A DNA stretch of 64,000 bases from Paenibacillus sp. SZ31 (GCF_012912005.1 NZ_JABBEA010000002.1:372001-436000); one strand, 5' to 3'. Positions 8,707-20,338 are shown, counted from the stretch's first letter. Notes: generated from the sequence alone by a model not told the origin. Numbers and translations: made by a program.

Positions 8707-9525
8707 TCAGTTGAAATATGATTTATTTTCGCTAACCCATTGGGCAAACGTTCTAGCTGGTTTTCCGGTTACTTCTTCGATAGTGGGTAGTACCGTATAT
8801 ACCTCTGCTGGCGGATTTTTGACCATTTCTATAATAAAATACTGAATGAACTCGTCGTCATACCCTTTTTCCTTCCATTCTTGTATCACTTGCTCTTCAC
8901 TTAGTTCCATTAGCTCGATCGGTCTTTCAATAACTTCAGATATTTGCTGGACCATAGTCCGAATAGACAATGCTTCAGGCCCGGTCAAGTTGTATATTTT
9001 GCTGTTATGTTCTGTTTCAGTTAGAGCCTTAACAGCAACGCTGGCAATGTCTGCTTCATGAATTCGTGCACTTAAACTATTGGGAAAAGCATGACGTACG
9101 ACACCTTCTTGTTTAATCGTCTCGTTCCATCCATAAAGGGCATTTTTCATAAATTCAACAGGTTTCAGGATGGTCCATTCCATCCCGCTCTGTTGAATGA
9201 CTTCTTCGATTGGATTATTGTAAAAATCAATCAATGCCACGATTTTTTTAATATTTGCTTTCTTTGCCATTTGAATGATGGTTTTGTTCAGTTCAAACTT
9301 GGTATCCGATTGGTCACTTTGCGTAATCAAAAATAAGCTATCCACACCCTGAAGATGAGGTTCGACAGTTTCAGGTTTGTCTAGATCGCCAAGGGCTGCG
9401 AGTGCACCCTCAGGTAAGTTCCCTTCTTTTCTGGATAATGTCTTCACCGCTATTCCCTTTTCCAATAACTGCTCAACAATATGTCCTCCAACACTACCTG
9501 TTGCGCCTGTAACTAATACTCTCAT
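8707..9525 (-). CDS. NmrA-family NAD(P)-binding reductase
   Basis: 272 residues beginning M-R-V-L-V-T-G-A-T-G-S-V-G, the G-x-x-G-x-x-G Rossmann loop of atypical short-chain dehydrogenases, followed by an NmrA/quinone-oxidoreductase-like body (K-P-x-x-F-M-x-N, the A-D-I-A-x-V-A region, and a substrate lobe at the C-terminus). Likely an NAD(P)H-dependent reductase or redox sensor. The ATG at 9525 has AGGAGG seven bases upstream; an upstream in-frame ATG at 9555 has no such site. It is divergent from a MerR gene, and a textbook MerR promoter with a 19-bp spacer points at it, so it should be switched on by that regulator. Confidence 0.85.
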   Translation of the reverse strand: MRVLVTGATGSVGGHIVEQLLEKGIAVKTLSRKEGNLPEGALAALGDLDKPETVEPHLQGVDSLFLITQSDQSDTKFELNKTIIQMAKKANIKKIVALIDFYNNPIEEVIQQSGMEWTILKPVEFMKNALYGWNETIKQEGVVRHAFPNSLSARIHEADIASVAVKALTETEHNSKIYNLTGPEALSIRTMVQQISEVIERPIELMELSEEQVIQEWKEKGYDDEFIQYFIIEMVKNPPAEVYTVLPTIEEVTGKPARTFAQWVSENKSYFN

Positions 9526-9619
9526 TGATAAATCCTCCTGATTCTTTATTTTCAATCGACATCACTTTTGGATTAACTTTGATCGTTCCTCTCGTTTGTT
9601 AAACTTAAGGTACTTCGTT

Positions 9620-9650
9620 ACAATAAAGTATGGTGTAACACCATAGTCAA
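9620..9650 (-). promoter_or_regulatory. MerR-type promoter, 19-bp spacer, for the NmrA gene
   Basis: Read on the minus strand: -35 TTGACT (9650-9645), a 19-bp spacer holding the dyad ATGGTGT/ACACCAT, and -10 TATTGT (9625-9620). An over-long spacer with a central dyad is the signature of promoters that a MerR protein activates by untwisting the DNA. The same dyad overlaps the leader of the divergent MerR gene. Confidence 0.8.
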
Positions 9651-9660
9651 GGAGGGTCTT

Positions 9661-10479
9661 ATGAATCATTCTCTAACTCATCTGTCTTCCGGACAATTTG
9701 CTAAATTGATGGGGGTCAGCAAAGATACTCTTTTTCACTATGACCGATTGGGCATTCTTTCTCCGGAGATTAAAGCTGATAATGGATACAGGTACTACTC
9801 AATGAATCAGATGGATGTCTTCAAAGTAATTACGATCCTCAAAGAATTAGATATGCCTCTAAAGGAAATAAGAGTGTATCTGGATCGAAGATCCCCAGAG
9901 GAACTCATCACTTTACTTGAAAAAGAAGAACAACTGCTGGATGTAAAGATTGAAAAACTGAATAAAATGAAAAAGGTAATCTCAGAGAAAAAACAAATCA
10001 CTGCTTCTGCGCTGAAAATTAATCCTGCCTACATCGGTTTAAAAGATATGTCACAGGAAGCCTTGGTTATTACCGAGGCCGATCCATACACCAATGATGA
10101 AAGCTTCTATGAATCGATGCTTAAGCATGATAAGTACTTAGATATCCATAATCTGGATGCATCTCATACTGTGGGCTGGATGCGAGATACCAAAGCAGTT
10201 TTAGCCAATGAAGCGTTCAATTACGATTATCTGTATACCCGAATTAGTAAAGATTCGACAGATGCCAATTTCATAAAAGAGAACGGTACTTATTTGATTG
10301 CCTATCATACAGATGGGTATTCCAGTGTGGAGAAAACCTATGATCGAATGCTAAAACACTGTGAACGTGAGGGTTTAAAACTTCTTGGATTTTTTTATGA
10401 GGATGTTCTGTTAGATGATCTTTCGGTGAGAGGTTATGAGCAATATACGATTAAGATTTCGGTTCGCATTTCAAAGTAA
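9661..10479 (+). CDS. MerR-family regulator with GyrI-like effector domain
   Basis: 272 residues: MerR helix-turn-helix at about 8-76 (S-x-x-F-A-K-L-M-G-V-S-K-D-T-L-F-H-Y-D-R-x-G), a coiled coil at about 80-118, and a C-terminal domain of the BmrR/GyrI effector-binding type, which commonly accepts hydrophobic drug-like molecules. The ATG has AAGGAGGG upstream. The promoter it should control (9620-9650) overlaps its own 5' region and drives the NmrA and saccharopine-dehydrogenase-like genes. Its ligand is unknown. Confidence 0.9.
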   Translation: MNHSLTHLSSGQFAKLMGVSKDTLFHYDRLGILSPEIKADNGYRYYSMNQMDVFKVITILKELDMPLKEIRVYLDRRSPEELITLLEKEEQLLDVKIEKLNKMKKVISEKKQITASALKINPAYIGLKDMSQEALVITEADPYTNDESFYESMLKHDKYLDIHNLDASHTVGWMRDTKAVLANEAFNYDYLYTRISKDSTDANFIKENGTYLIAYHTDGYSSVEKTYDRMLKHCEREGLKLLGFFYEDVLLDDLSVRGYEQYTIKISVRISK

Positions 10480-10505
10480 GAAGTGATGCCGTTAAATAAA
10501 TACAA

Positions 10506-10533
10506 CAAAAAAAGCCGCTTAAATAGCGACTTT
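10506..10533 (-). terminator. Intrinsic terminator (AGCGGC family) after glnQ-like gene
   Basis: 7-bp stem with a G-U pair, A/T loop and eight T on the minus strand. Member of the eight-copy terminator family. Confidence 0.85.
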
Positions 10534-10567
10534 CAATGTAATAACTGTATAGATTATTGATTCAGTG

Positions 10568-11296
10568 CTAGAGTACCTTTTCCAAAAAGCTGATCGTCCG
10601 CTCATTCTTCGGATTTCCAAATATCTCTGCGGGAGTTCCCTGCTCGACAATGTAACCACCGTCCATGAAGATCACGCGATCAGCTACTTCACGCGCAAAA
10701 CCCATCTCATGGGTAACGATCATCATCGTCATACCTTCGCTCGCGAGGTCTTTCATTACGCCAAGTACTTCCCCTACCATCTCAGGGTCCAGCGCTGAAG
10801 TCGGTTCATCAAATAACATGACGTCCGGATTCATGGCAAGTGCACGAGCGATCGCTACACGTTGCTTTTGTCCACCCGACAGTTGCGTTGGGAAGCTCTC
10901 TGCTTTATCAGACAGACCCACCCGCTCAAGTAATTTGAGTGCTGTATCACGCGCCTGCTGTGCATTTAATATCCCGAGTTCTCTGGGCGCAAACATGATG
11001 TTCTTAAGTACATTAAAATGAGGGAACAAGTTAAAATGTTGAAACACCATTCCAATATTTTCACGTGCCTTGTTCAAGTTCGTTTTAGGGTCATTCAGAT
11101 CCTGATCATCCACGATAACTCGGCCTGCCGTAATATCATCTAATTGGTTGATGCAGCGCAAGAAAGTACTTTTCCCTGAACCGGAAGGCCCGATGACACA
11201 GACGACTTCACCTTCGTTGACCGCCACATCAATTCCCTTGAGAACCTGATTCGAGCCGAAACTTTTCTTCAAACCTTCAACTTTAATTTTAGCCAC
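10568..11296 (-). CDS. Polar amino-acid ABC transporter, ATP-binding protein
   Basis: The 242-residue ATPase of a polar amino-acid importer (GlnQ type). Walker [10 protein letters not shown] at 36-44, Q-loop near 86, signature L-S-G-G-Q at 139-143, Walker B V-M-L-F-D-E at 159-164 and a switch His in I-V-T-H-E. A GTG start at 11296 lies inside the end of the upstream permease gene (8-base overlap) with GGAGGTGAAG ahead of it, so translation is coupled. It powers uptake by the fused binding protein/permease encoded upstream. Confidence 0.93.
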   Translation of the reverse strand: MAKIKVEGLKKSFGSNQVLKGIDVAVNEGEVVCVIGPSGSGKSTFLRCINQLDDITAGRVIVDDQDLNDPKTNLNKARENIGMVFQHFNLFPHFNVLKNIMFAPRELGILNAQQARDTALKLLERVGLSDKAESFPTQLSGGQKQRVAIARALAMNPDVMLFDEPTSALDPEMVGEVLGVMKDLASEGMTMMIVTHEMGFAREVADRVIFMDGGYIVEQGTPAEIFGNPKNERTISFLEKVL

Positions 11297-12734
11297 GACG
11301 AACCTTCACCTCCAGATAATCAGCGATTTTGGTCAATGTGATGATAACAATCAGGTACATAATCGCAACCGTTAACCAAATGTCGAAAGAGGAGAACGTT
11401 CTTGCAATAACAATTTTACCCGATTGTGTCAACTCTACGAGACCAATGACGGATAAGATTGACGTATCCTTCAACGTAATAACCATCTGGTTAATGAAGG
11501 AAGGAATCATAACACGTACTGCTTGCGGAATGACGATCTTAATCATCGCTTTGCGATAAGGAAGTCCCAATGAACGGGCAGCCTCCATCTGTCCACGATC
11601 AATCGATTGAATACCGCCACGAATAATCTCGGTGACGTACGCTCCTGCATTCAGACTAAGTGTCAGAATGGCTGCCAAGAACAATGGCATCGTGAAGCCC
11701 AAAGCCTGTGGTATCCCGAAATAAATAAAGAATGCCAGGACAATCAGCGGAATGCCGCGGAAGATATCCACAAATACGGTGGCAACACCACGAAGGAATT
11801 TGTTCTGTCCTACCTTCATAAATCCGAAAATCAGACCGATGATAAACGCGAAGAACAGAGACACTATCGTGTACAAAAGCGTATTTCCCAACCCTTTAAA
11901 CAGGGCAGGAAGAGATTTCTGAATGAGCTCCCAACGACCTTGATTTGCGACCTGGGCATTCTCTCCAACATATTCTTCAATAATGCGCTTGTATTCACCG
12001 TTAGCTTTGATATTTACAAGACCAGCATTGAACATCTCCAGCAGTTCCTGATTTTTACCCTTACTTACTGCAAATCCATAGGAAGCCCCGTCCTCTTTGT
12101 CGGTAACGATTTTTAATCCATTATTTTGTTTTACCCCATATCTTAGAACGGGTTCATCTTCAAAACAGGCCACCGAATTACCGGTCTTCACATCATCATA
12201 CATTTGATATGATTCATCGAATGGAACAATGGTAAAGCCATATTCTGAGGCGATGGACTCAGCAAAACTGTACCCCTCTGTTCCCGTTTTTACAGCGACC
12301 TTTTTACCACGAAGATCTTCGTAACTTTTTATGGTGTCATTATTGGCACTAATTCCCATAACAACGCCTGAATCATAATATGGCTCTGAGAAGTCAAATT
12401 TTGCTTTTCTCTCATCCGTAATACTCATGCCTGCGATCACACCATCGACCTGATTGGCCTCAAGTGCCTGCACAGCCGCGTTAAATCCCAGAGCTTTGAT
12501 TTGATACTTGAAATTTTGGTCTTTGGCGATGGCATCCAGCAAATCCATATCGATACCTACAAAATCACCATTCTCATCTTCATATTCAAATGGTGCGAAT
12601 GTGATATCGGTTCCGATAATATAGGTTTTACCGGAATCGGATGCTGCGGCGGCGTTCCCCACCCATCCTGATAGACCGCTCACCAGGAGCAGCATCAGTG
12701 AAAGTATAAAAAATGAGATCTTCGTTGTTTTCAT
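11289..12734 (-). CDS. Fused amino-acid-binding protein and permease
   Basis: 481 residues from the ATG at 12734 (GGGGAGG upstream). A signal segment (about residues 5-30) leads into a family 3 binding domain (about 35-255: F-A-P-F-E-Y-E, then [13 protein letters not shown]), then a permease domain (about 270-475) with the EAA motif around A-A-R-S-L-G-L-P-Y. The two domains are fused as in GlnP-type importers of Firmicutes, so the binding domain stays attached to the channel. Ligand is a polar amino acid (Gln, Arg, His or cystine are all possible). The frame opens earlier at 12824, but that start lacks a ribosome site. Confidence 0.9.
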   Translation of the reverse strand: MKTTKISFFILSLMLLLVSGLSGWVGNAAAASDSGKTYIIGTDITFAPFEYEDENGDFVGIDMDLLDAIAKDQNFKYQIKALGFNAAVQALEANQVDGVIAGMSITDERKAKFDFSEPYYDSGVVMGISANNDTIKSYEDLRGKKVAVKTGTEGYSFAESIASEYGFTIVPFDESYQMYDDVKTGNSVACFEDEPVLRYGVKQNNGLKIVTDKEDGASYGFAVSKGKNQELLEMFNAGLVNIKANGEYKRIIEEYVGENAQVANQGRWELIQKSLPALFKGLGNTLLYTIVSLFFAFIIGLIFGFMKVGQNKFLRGVATVFVDIFRGIPLIVLAFFIYFGIPQALGFTMPLFLAAILTLSLNAGAYVTEIIRGGIQSIDRGQMEAARSLGLPYRKAMIKIVIPQAVRVMIPSFINQMVITLKDTSILSVIGLVELTQSGKIVIARTFSSFDIWLTVAIMYLIVIITLTKIADYLEVKVRRG

Positions 12735-12824
12735 GTGTCCTCCCCGTCTCGGTATTGTCCGAATAATCATTATTTTCTTTGGAATCGGTATTACGGTTAT
12801 GCTTTTTGTCGATCTTCTGCCCAT

Positions 12825-12859
12825 TTGATTGTTATTATTTACTGTATATTAACAATCAA
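12825..12859. repeat. 10-bp inverted repeat upstream of amino-acid importer
   Basis: TTGATTGTTA (12825-12834) and TAACAATCAA (12850-12859) form a perfect 10-bp inverted repeat with a 15-base AT-rich spacer in the promoter region of the importer operon. It may be a repressor site. Apart from this dyad and the smaller dyad at 12929-12945, the 12735-13024 interval shows nothing gene-like. Confidence 0.5.
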
Positions 12860-12928
12860 TGCTTTGCCTTTCCACTTGCAACATTTTCCTCCATCATTTT
12901 TTTCCAACCAGTAAAAGTCCTTTTAATA

Positions 12929-12945
12929 CTTACCCTTTAGGTAAG
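12929..12945. promoter_or_regulatory. Spaced CTTACC/GGTAAG dyad
   Basis: CTTACC-CTTTA-GGTAAG. The half sites equal those of the TetR-type palindrome at 4078-4103 (TACTTACC on the left arm of both) but are pushed apart by five bases. It may be a degenerate or alternative-spacing operator, or chance. Confidence 0.3.
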
Positions 12946-13024
12946 CTTCGCGAAACCCAATATTACATTGTGAATCTGAAAAAAGGTACATTTACTTTAA
13001 AACGTAGTATTTAAAATTTAAAAC

Positions 13025-13056
13025 TCAAAAAAAGCCGCGATTTCCGCGACTTTTTG
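13025..13056 (-). terminator. Intrinsic terminator after large serine hydrolase
   Basis: Stem GTCGCGG/CCGCGGC-like with seven T on the minus strand. Related to the AGCGGC terminator family but with a different stem centre. Confidence 0.85.
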
Positions 13057-13078
13057 TTGTACAGTTTTTTATAATCTA

Positions 13079-15199
<2,121 letters not shown>

Positions 15200-15351
15200 C
15201 TATGAATTAGGAATCTCTGTGTTCGTACTCCAGTAGTGTAACCGAAGAAGATGAACTATCTGTGGCTTGAATATGAATCGAGTATGAACCAGGCAGAACC
15301 AACCAGAATAGGTTGGACACACGGGAAACATCACTTTAGTCTAGCTTTGTT

Positions 15352-15380
15352 TTGTTTGAAAATTGAACTTTTGCTATAAT
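15352..15380 (+). promoter_or_regulatory. Sigma-A-like promoter of MocR gene
   Basis: -35 TTGTTT (15352-15357), 17-bp spacer, -10 TATAAT (15375-15380). It lies about 90 bases before the chosen ATG at 15471. The -35 is weak. Confidence 0.5.
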
Positions 15381-15470
15381 GATATATCAATCAATGGAGT
15401 GCCAAAAACATCCGTAACTACATAAGTGACTGCAACCCATAATGTCAGCATGAGCACTGGAGTTGAATCA

Positions 15471-16901
15471 ATGCTAAAAGTTAATCGGAATGACCATCGC
15501 CCTATCTGGCAGCAACTTCTGGATCAAGCGATTCATAATATTACAACGGGGTTATGGCAACCCGGCGAATTGCTACTCCCCTCACGCGAACTTGCTCAAT
15601 TAATTGGTGTTTCACGGTCAACCATACAGATTGTGTACGAGGAATTATTCAGCCGAGGGTATACGGTCACCTCCCGACGAGCCGGGACAAGAGTTAGTGA
15701 TTGGACATATGCACCTCGTTCATCAGAAGACGTCACGATGCAAGGGCCTATTCCGCCCGAACTGCCTACACTAAACGAATCGATTGGTCATCTGCATAGT
15801 TGGTTTGGCAATAGAGACAATCGCAAAATAGAAATTGATTTTAATCCCCACGAGCCTTATCTGGATGAAAGTTTCACAAAAGCCTGGAGGCAATCTTTTT
15901 TACAAGCTTCCACTGAACCTAATTTGGATATTTGGGCTTATGGCGATGCCAGAGGGTTACTGGCGTTAAGAGAGCAGATTCAACGTTATTTGTCACTTGA
16001 ACGAGGCATTCATATCGATGTTGATCAAATCTTGTTAACCTCAGGTGCACAACACAGTATCGATTTAATTGCCCAGGCTCTCTTAAGTGAGGGAGACAGA
16101 GTTTCGGTAGAGGATCCCGGCTTCCCTGTTGCTTGGATGGCGATGAAATACCGCCGGATGCAAGTCGATCCCGTTCCAGTCGATGAGTATGGATTATGTG
16201 TAGATCATATTCACCCACAGACAAAACTCGTATTTGTCACACCTTCTCATCAATGCGCCGTTGGTGTTATTATGTCGGAGCCACGCAGGCAACAATTGAT
16301 GCACTTGGCAGCTCATCATCGATATTGGATTGTTGAGGATGATTACGATAGCGAATTTAGGTACCGTGGAGATCCACTTCCGACGATATTCAGTCAGCAA
16401 CCTCAGAATACGCTTTATATGATGAGTTTTTCCAAAATGGTTGCACCTGGCATTCGACTATCCGCTATCATCGGCCCCAAAATAGCCATCGATCGCCTTA
16501 CGCAAGTTCATGAATTAACCTATCGTCATCTGCCGATTATGGAACAATTAACGCTATCTCATTTTATTGAGCGTGGTCATTTTATGCGCCATATGAGAAG
16601 AGTTCGGAACATATATCGACGCAGACACGAAGTCATGACCAAAGCCATTGTTGCTTCTGGTCTAGGCTCACGATTTACATTAAGTGGTGTGGAAACGGGA
16701 TTACATATGCTTCTAGAATCTGAAACGTCATTTGACGAAGAAGCAATGACAAATGCGGCCCTTGATCAAGGCGTGCGTGTGTATCCGCTGAGTAAATATT
16801 GTCTGGAGAGTCATCGAAAAGGATGGATATTAGGTTTTGCGAAAGTGGATGAGGAGCAGATTGAGGAAGGAATACAACGACTTGCAAAGATTGTATTATG
16901 A
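15471..16901 (+). CDS. MocR-family regulator (GntR HTH plus aminotransferase-like domain)
   Basis: 476 residues: GntR-type winged helix at about 10-75 (W-x-P-G-x-x-L-P-S-R-x-L-A and the S-R-S-T-I-x-x-V-Y-E-E-L motif) followed by a fold-type I aminotransferase-like domain. The PLP-binding landmarks are there: E-D-D-Y-D-S-E-F, and the Schiff-base lysine in M-S-F-S-K. Such proteins sense PLP or PLP-amino acid adducts. The ATG at 15471 has TGGAG upstream; a GTG at 15426 and an ATG at 15450 in the same frame lack clear sites. An NAD(P)-binding gene follows after 45 bases and is the most likely partner. Confidence 0.9.
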   Translation: MLKVNRNDHRPIWQQLLDQAIHNITTGLWQPGELLLPSRELAQLIGVSRSTIQIVYEELFSRGYTVTSRRAGTRVSDWTYAPRSSEDVTMQGPIPPELPTLNESIGHLHSWFGNRDNRKIEIDFNPHEPYLDESFTKAWRQSFLQASTEPNLDIWAYGDARGLLALREQIQRYLSLERGIHIDVDQILLTSGAQHSIDLIAQALLSEGDRVSVEDPGFPVAWMAMKYRRMQVDPVPVDEYGLCVDHIHPQTKLVFVTPSHQCAVGVIMSEPRRQQLMHLAAHHRYWIVEDDYDSEFRYRGDPLPTIFSQQPQNTLYMMSFSKMVAPGIRLSAIIGPKIAIDRLTQVHELTYRHLPIMEQLTLSHFIERGHFMRHMRRVRNIYRRRHEVMTKAIVASGLGSRFTLSGVETGLHMLLESETSFDEEAMTNAALDQGVRVYPLSKYCLESHRKGWILGFAKVDEEQIEEGIQRLAKIVL

Positions 16902-16946
16902 TGGAGAACATGCTCTCCAATCGGATTCGAAAGGATGTTTTTTGTA

Positions 16947-17567
16947 ATGAAAATTTTAGTGTTAGGAGCCACCGGACGGGTTGGAAGTCATTTCGTCTCT
17001 CATGCCCTACGTTCCAATCATCATGTAACTGCACTGGTTAGAAGCCCGGAAAAGGTACAAATCAACAATGACAATTTCGTTCTGCATCAAGGAAACGCTT
17101 TAGTCAAAGAGGATATTCATCACGCCATACAGGGTATGGATCTCGTTGTTAGTTCCTTAAGTACCGATGGAACGACTACATTATCTCAATCCATGGGACA
17201 TATTGTTGAGGCTATGGCTCAGGAGCGTATCAAAAGAATCATTACCATTGGTACAGCAGGAATATTGGAAAGTCGAACGGATCCTGGCTTGCTTCGTTTT
17301 CAATCCCCTGAGTCCAAACGTAAGTCCACGCGAGCAGCTGAGGAGCATCTGGAGATGTACAACATTCTCAAGGCTTCAAATTTAGAATGGACAATCGTGT
17401 GTCCTACCTACTTATTTGATGGAGAATCTCTCGGTAAGTACCGGGTTGAGCGCGATTACTTGCCTGACGGTGGAACTTCTATATCTGTAATCGATACTGC
17501 GGAGTTTGCTTATCAGCAATTATTCTCTGATGAGTATGTACAGTCTCGTGTAGGTATCTCCTATTAG
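16947..17567 (+). CDS. NAD(P)-binding atypical SDR
   Basis: 206 residues opening M-K-I-L-V-L-G-A-T-G-R-V-G, the Rossmann loop of NmrA/flavin-reductase-like atypical SDRs, with the conserved W-T-I-V-C-P-T region late in the protein. Probably an NAD(P)H-dependent reductase or isomerase of unknown substrate. An ATG four codons earlier (16935) sits against its ribosome site; the ATG at 16947 has AAAGGATG nine bases upstream and is preferred. It is downstream of the MocR gene in the same direction and may be its target. Confidence 0.85.
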   Translation: MKILVLGATGRVGSHFVSHALRSNHHVTALVRSPEKVQINNDNFVLHQGNALVKEDIHHAIQGMDLVVSSLSTDGTTTLSQSMGHIVEAMAQERIKRIITIGTAGILESRTDPGLLRFQSPESKRKSTRAAEEHLEMYNILKASNLEWTIVCPTYLFDGESLGKYRVERDYLPDGGTSISVIDTAEFAYQQLFSDEYVQSRVGISY

Positions 17568-17640
17568 GGCGTCTCCTATATCTCAACTAAGGTATATCTC
17601 TTCGTTCAAAAAAGTAAGTTTCAATATATAAGCAAAATAC

Positions 17641-17690
17641 GAGCCTGCAATTGTTATCCATTAGGAACAATTGCAGGCTCTATTTGTGTC
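17641..17690. terminator. Terminator between SDR and glyA relic
   Basis: Perfect 15-bp stem (17641-17655 with 17666-17680), 10-base loop. The T tail is short on both strands (TATTTG on plus), so strength is uncertain; it can serve both converging units. Confidence 0.65.
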
Positions 17691-17700
17691 TGCTGTTGAG

Positions 17701-18071
17701 CTATTTAAGCCCTTCATATAGAGGAACTTGCGAAGTAATTTCACGGACACTACCTAATATTTGATTTTTTACATCCGAGTTTTTTGGATTTTTAAAAGCA
17801 AGCCCTATCAGCTGAGCAATTTCTTTCATTTCCCTGGTTCCAAGTCCTCTGGACGTCATAGCCGGAGTTCCAAAACGAATACCGCTCGTAACCAAAGGAC
17901 TTGCCGTATCGTGAGGAATTGCATTTTTATTCGCTTATGATTATCTGTTCCTCCCGATACAAGGGTGAGTCCTTCATTCATTAAAGTTTCTGCCAATGCG
18001 TTGGCGTTACTCAGAACACCTTCAATGAAAAATTAACGAGACTTCCGTGTGTTAGATAATCACCTTGGGCT
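17701..18071 (-). pseudogene. glyA: glyA (serine hydroxymethyltransferase) relic with two internal deletions
   Basis: Three collinear fragments of serine hydroxymethyltransferase are readable on the minus strand. The first (about 18060-18020) gives [14 protein letters not shown], the PLP-domain segment near residue 120 of the intact enzyme. The second (about 18020-17935) gives [12 protein letters not shown], then L-V-S-G-G-T-D-N-H, normally near 270-300. The third (about 17927-17701) gives [18 protein letters not shown] and runs to a proper C-terminus. The missing stretches and frame changes at the joints show two deletions; the PLP lysine region is gone, so no enzyme can be made. It directly follows the BenE-type permease gene, as the last gene of a decaying operon. 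Confidence 0.88.
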
Positions 18072-18088
18072 TCCTCTCAATATTACGG

Positions 18089-19294
18089 TTATTTATTCGT
18101 TCCAAGTTGTTTTTCGGGAAATTTACTATTCATCAGTAGATGTGCCATCATTCCTGCAAACAGTCCCCAAAATGCACCACCCACACCAAGCAAAGTCACA
18201 TTCGCTGCTGTCGCCAAAAACGTAATCAATGCAGTTTCACGTCCCTTAGGGTCCGTTAATGCATTGGCAAGACTGCCACCGATCGTTCCAAGTAAGGCTA
18301 ATCCCGCTAATGTTGCAATAAAGGTAGCAGGAAGAATCAAAAACAGAGCAGCCAATGTTACGCCAAAAATGCCGACAAAAATATAAAAAACACCACAAGC
18401 AATACCTGCAATATAACGTTTGGTTGAATCCTCATGTGCATCCTTTCCTGTGCAAATCGCTGCTGTAATAGCTGCCACATTAAAAGCATGTGATCCGAAT
18501 GGGGCTGCAAGAAGCGAACCCAAACCTGTTACAGCTAAAATAGGATTGGCACTTGTCTTGAATCCATCATTACGCAGAACAAGCATTCCGGGCATATACT
18601 GCCCTGTCAAGGTAATAATGAACAGCGGTAGCGCAACGCCAAGTAAAGCATTTAACGAAAATGCTGGAACAACAAATACAGGCGATGCTACAGCCAATTG
18701 GATCGTACTGAAGTCTGTTTTCCCCATGCATATCAAATAAATCAAACCGATTGCCAATATGCCAACAATGGCGTAACGGGAAGTAAACCTTCTTAGCACG
18801 ATATAGCCTGCAAACAGTACAATCACAAGCAAAGGATCTACCTTCGCCCCTCCAAAGGCCGAAATACCAAACTGTAGTAAAATACCAGCTAACAATCCGG
18901 AAGCGATGCCTGGGGGAATAAGTCGAACGAAACGTTCAAACATGCCTGACAAACCTAAAATAATAAATCCGACTGCTGAAATCATGTAAGCGCCAATTGC
19001 TTCCGGATAAGGGGTTACCGCTAATGCTGAAACGAGAAACGCCACACCCGGTGTAGACCAGGCTGTAATAATCGGTTCCTTATATCGATAACTGAGCCAA
19101 ATTCCTGTTACGCCTACCCCAATCGAGATGGACCAAATCCAGGAAGCGGTCATTTCGGGGCTTAAACCAGCGACTTTTGCAGCTTGAAAAACAAGGATAA
19201 ACGTACCCCCGTAATTAACAATTACGGATATTAAAGCGGCGATCACCGGCGATATCAAATCACGGCCGCGTAACGAAGGGGATGCTGTCTTCAT
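18089..19294 (-). CDS. benE: BenE-family benzoate/H+ symporter-like permease
   Basis: 401 residues with about 11-12 transmembrane helices and long Gly/Ala-rich segments typical of the BenE group of the nucleobase/aromatic-acid transporter superfamily. It should import a small carboxylate by proton symport; benzoate itself is not proven. ATG at 19294 with GAGAGG upstream is preferred over the in-frame GTG at 19303. It is intact although both neighbours in the same orientation (the YggS-like gene 19 bases upstream and the glyA relic 17 bases downstream) are broken, so it may still be expressed from the old operon promoter. Confidence 0.85.
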   Translation of the reverse strand: MKTASPSLRGRDLISPVIAALISVIVNYGGTFILVFQAAKVAGLSPEMTASWIWSISIGVGVTGIWLSYRYKEPIITAWSTPGVAFLVSALAVTPYPEAIGAYMISAVGFIILGLSGMFERFVRLIPPGIASGLLAGILLQFGISAFGGAKVDPLLVIVLFAGYIVLRRFTSRYAIVGILAIGLIYLICMGKTDFSTIQLAVASPVFVVPAFSLNALLGVALPLFIITLTGQYMPGMLVLRNDGFKTSANPILAVTGLGSLLAAPFGSHAFNVAAITAAICTGKDAHEDSTKRYIAGIACGVFYIFVGIFGVTLAALFLILPATFIATLAGLALLGTIGGSLANALTDPKGRETALITFLATAANVTLLGVGGAFWGLFAGMMAHLLMNSKFPEKQLGTNK

Positions 19295-19313
19295 ATTTAA
19301 CACTACCTCTCAC

Positions 19314-20058
19314 TTAATCATCGATGCGTGTGTTTTCATTCCAGTAATACTCGTCCGGTAAGTAGCGTTGACCAAATACACTTGTCCCTACACGTATCAT
19401 TGTAGCTCCTTCTTCAATGGCGATCTGGAAGTCACCAGACATCCCCATCGATAAAATATCCATTTCAACACGTGGGATGTTTTTCTCTTTAATCTGATTG
19501 CGAATACGGTTTAACAATCGAAAGCAATGTCGTGTTTCTTCATTTGTTACATTCAGTTTTCCAATGGTCATTAGACCTTTCACATTTAATGTCGCGAATT
19601 GAGACAACTGTTCTACAAGCTCGATGGCTGGTTTCTGGAGAGGCACCAAACTTACTTTCTTCGTAGGACGTATTAATTTGCACAAGAATGTCTAAGGTCT
19701 TATTCTCTTTGAGAAGCTGGTTATGTAACGCTTGACCCAGTTTCAGACGATCTACGGAATGGATGAGAGTCACATATTTAACAACGTCCTTTACTTTATT
19801 TGTTTGCAGATGTCCGATAAAATGCCATTCCACCTGCTTGCTTTGTTCCATGAGTGGGAATTTGTCTCGGAGTTCTTGAGCTTTGTTTTCTCCAAACAGG
19901 ACCTCACCTGCTTGAATAGCTATTTGTAATTTCTCAAGCGGTACCGTTTTGGTCGCGAGCAACAACTTGATGTCCTCTATGTTGCGACCTGAAGCCTGGC
20001 AGGCCAGTGCCATTTGCTGTCTTACAGCTTGAAGATTTTCTTCTACTAGATGTTTCAT
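19314..20058 (-). pseudogene. yggS: YggS-family PLP-binding protein, frameshifted
   Basis: Two overlapping frames together encode a YggS/PROSC-type PLP homeostasis protein. The first (from the ATG at 20058, with a GTG possible at 20067) covers L-L-A-T-K-T-V (PLP lysine), F-G-E-N-K-A-Q-E and W-H-F-I-G-H-L-Q-T-N-K, ending in E-S-K-F-G-A-S-P-E. The second resumes at A-I-E-L-V-E-Q-L and covers L-M-T-I-G, L-S-M-G-M-S-G-D-F-x-I-A-I and the C-terminus. The join is at about 19630-19645, where a single extra base (or two missing) shifts the frame. The total length fits one gene plus one base. It is either a true frameshift mutation or a sequencing error; the broken glyA gene nearby favours real decay. 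Confidence 0.85.
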
Positions 20059-20067
20059 GTCAGCCAC

Positions 20068-20313
20068 CTTCTTTCTATTTCGAACAGGAATGAATCAATA
20101 AGATTAGCTCCTCCTTATGTATTGTGAAGACTGAGACTATGTGGAATATCATGCTAGTGTATCAACAGTTGGATTGGTTATACATATCCAAAAACACTAT
20201 TTTGGAGCAATCCAAAACTATAAAAAAGACTTTGATGGAAATTGGGTTACCATTTGTGTGCTCTAAAAGCCAATAATCTGTTTAATGTGCTGCCCGCATA
20301 CTTCCAAAATGTG
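20068..20313. other. Intergenic region upstream of YggS-like gene
   Basis: AT-rich stretch of about 245 bases between the YggS-like pseudogene and the rbs operon terminator. It should hold the promoter of the pseudogene operon, but no convincing hexamer pair or operator dyad was recognised. Confidence 0.4.
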
Positions 20314-20338
20314 AAAAAGCCGCTAAAATTAGCGGCTT
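20314..20338 (-). terminator. Intrinsic terminator (AGCGGC family) of rbs operon
   Basis: Stem of 9 bp (AGCCGCTAA with TTAGCGGCT), followed by five T on the minus strand, about 50 bases after rbsB. Confidence 0.85.

Noticed and set aside
11607..12116. 169-codon plus-strand frame opposite the amino-acid importer
   Set aside because: Frame shadow of a conserved transporter; no start signals.
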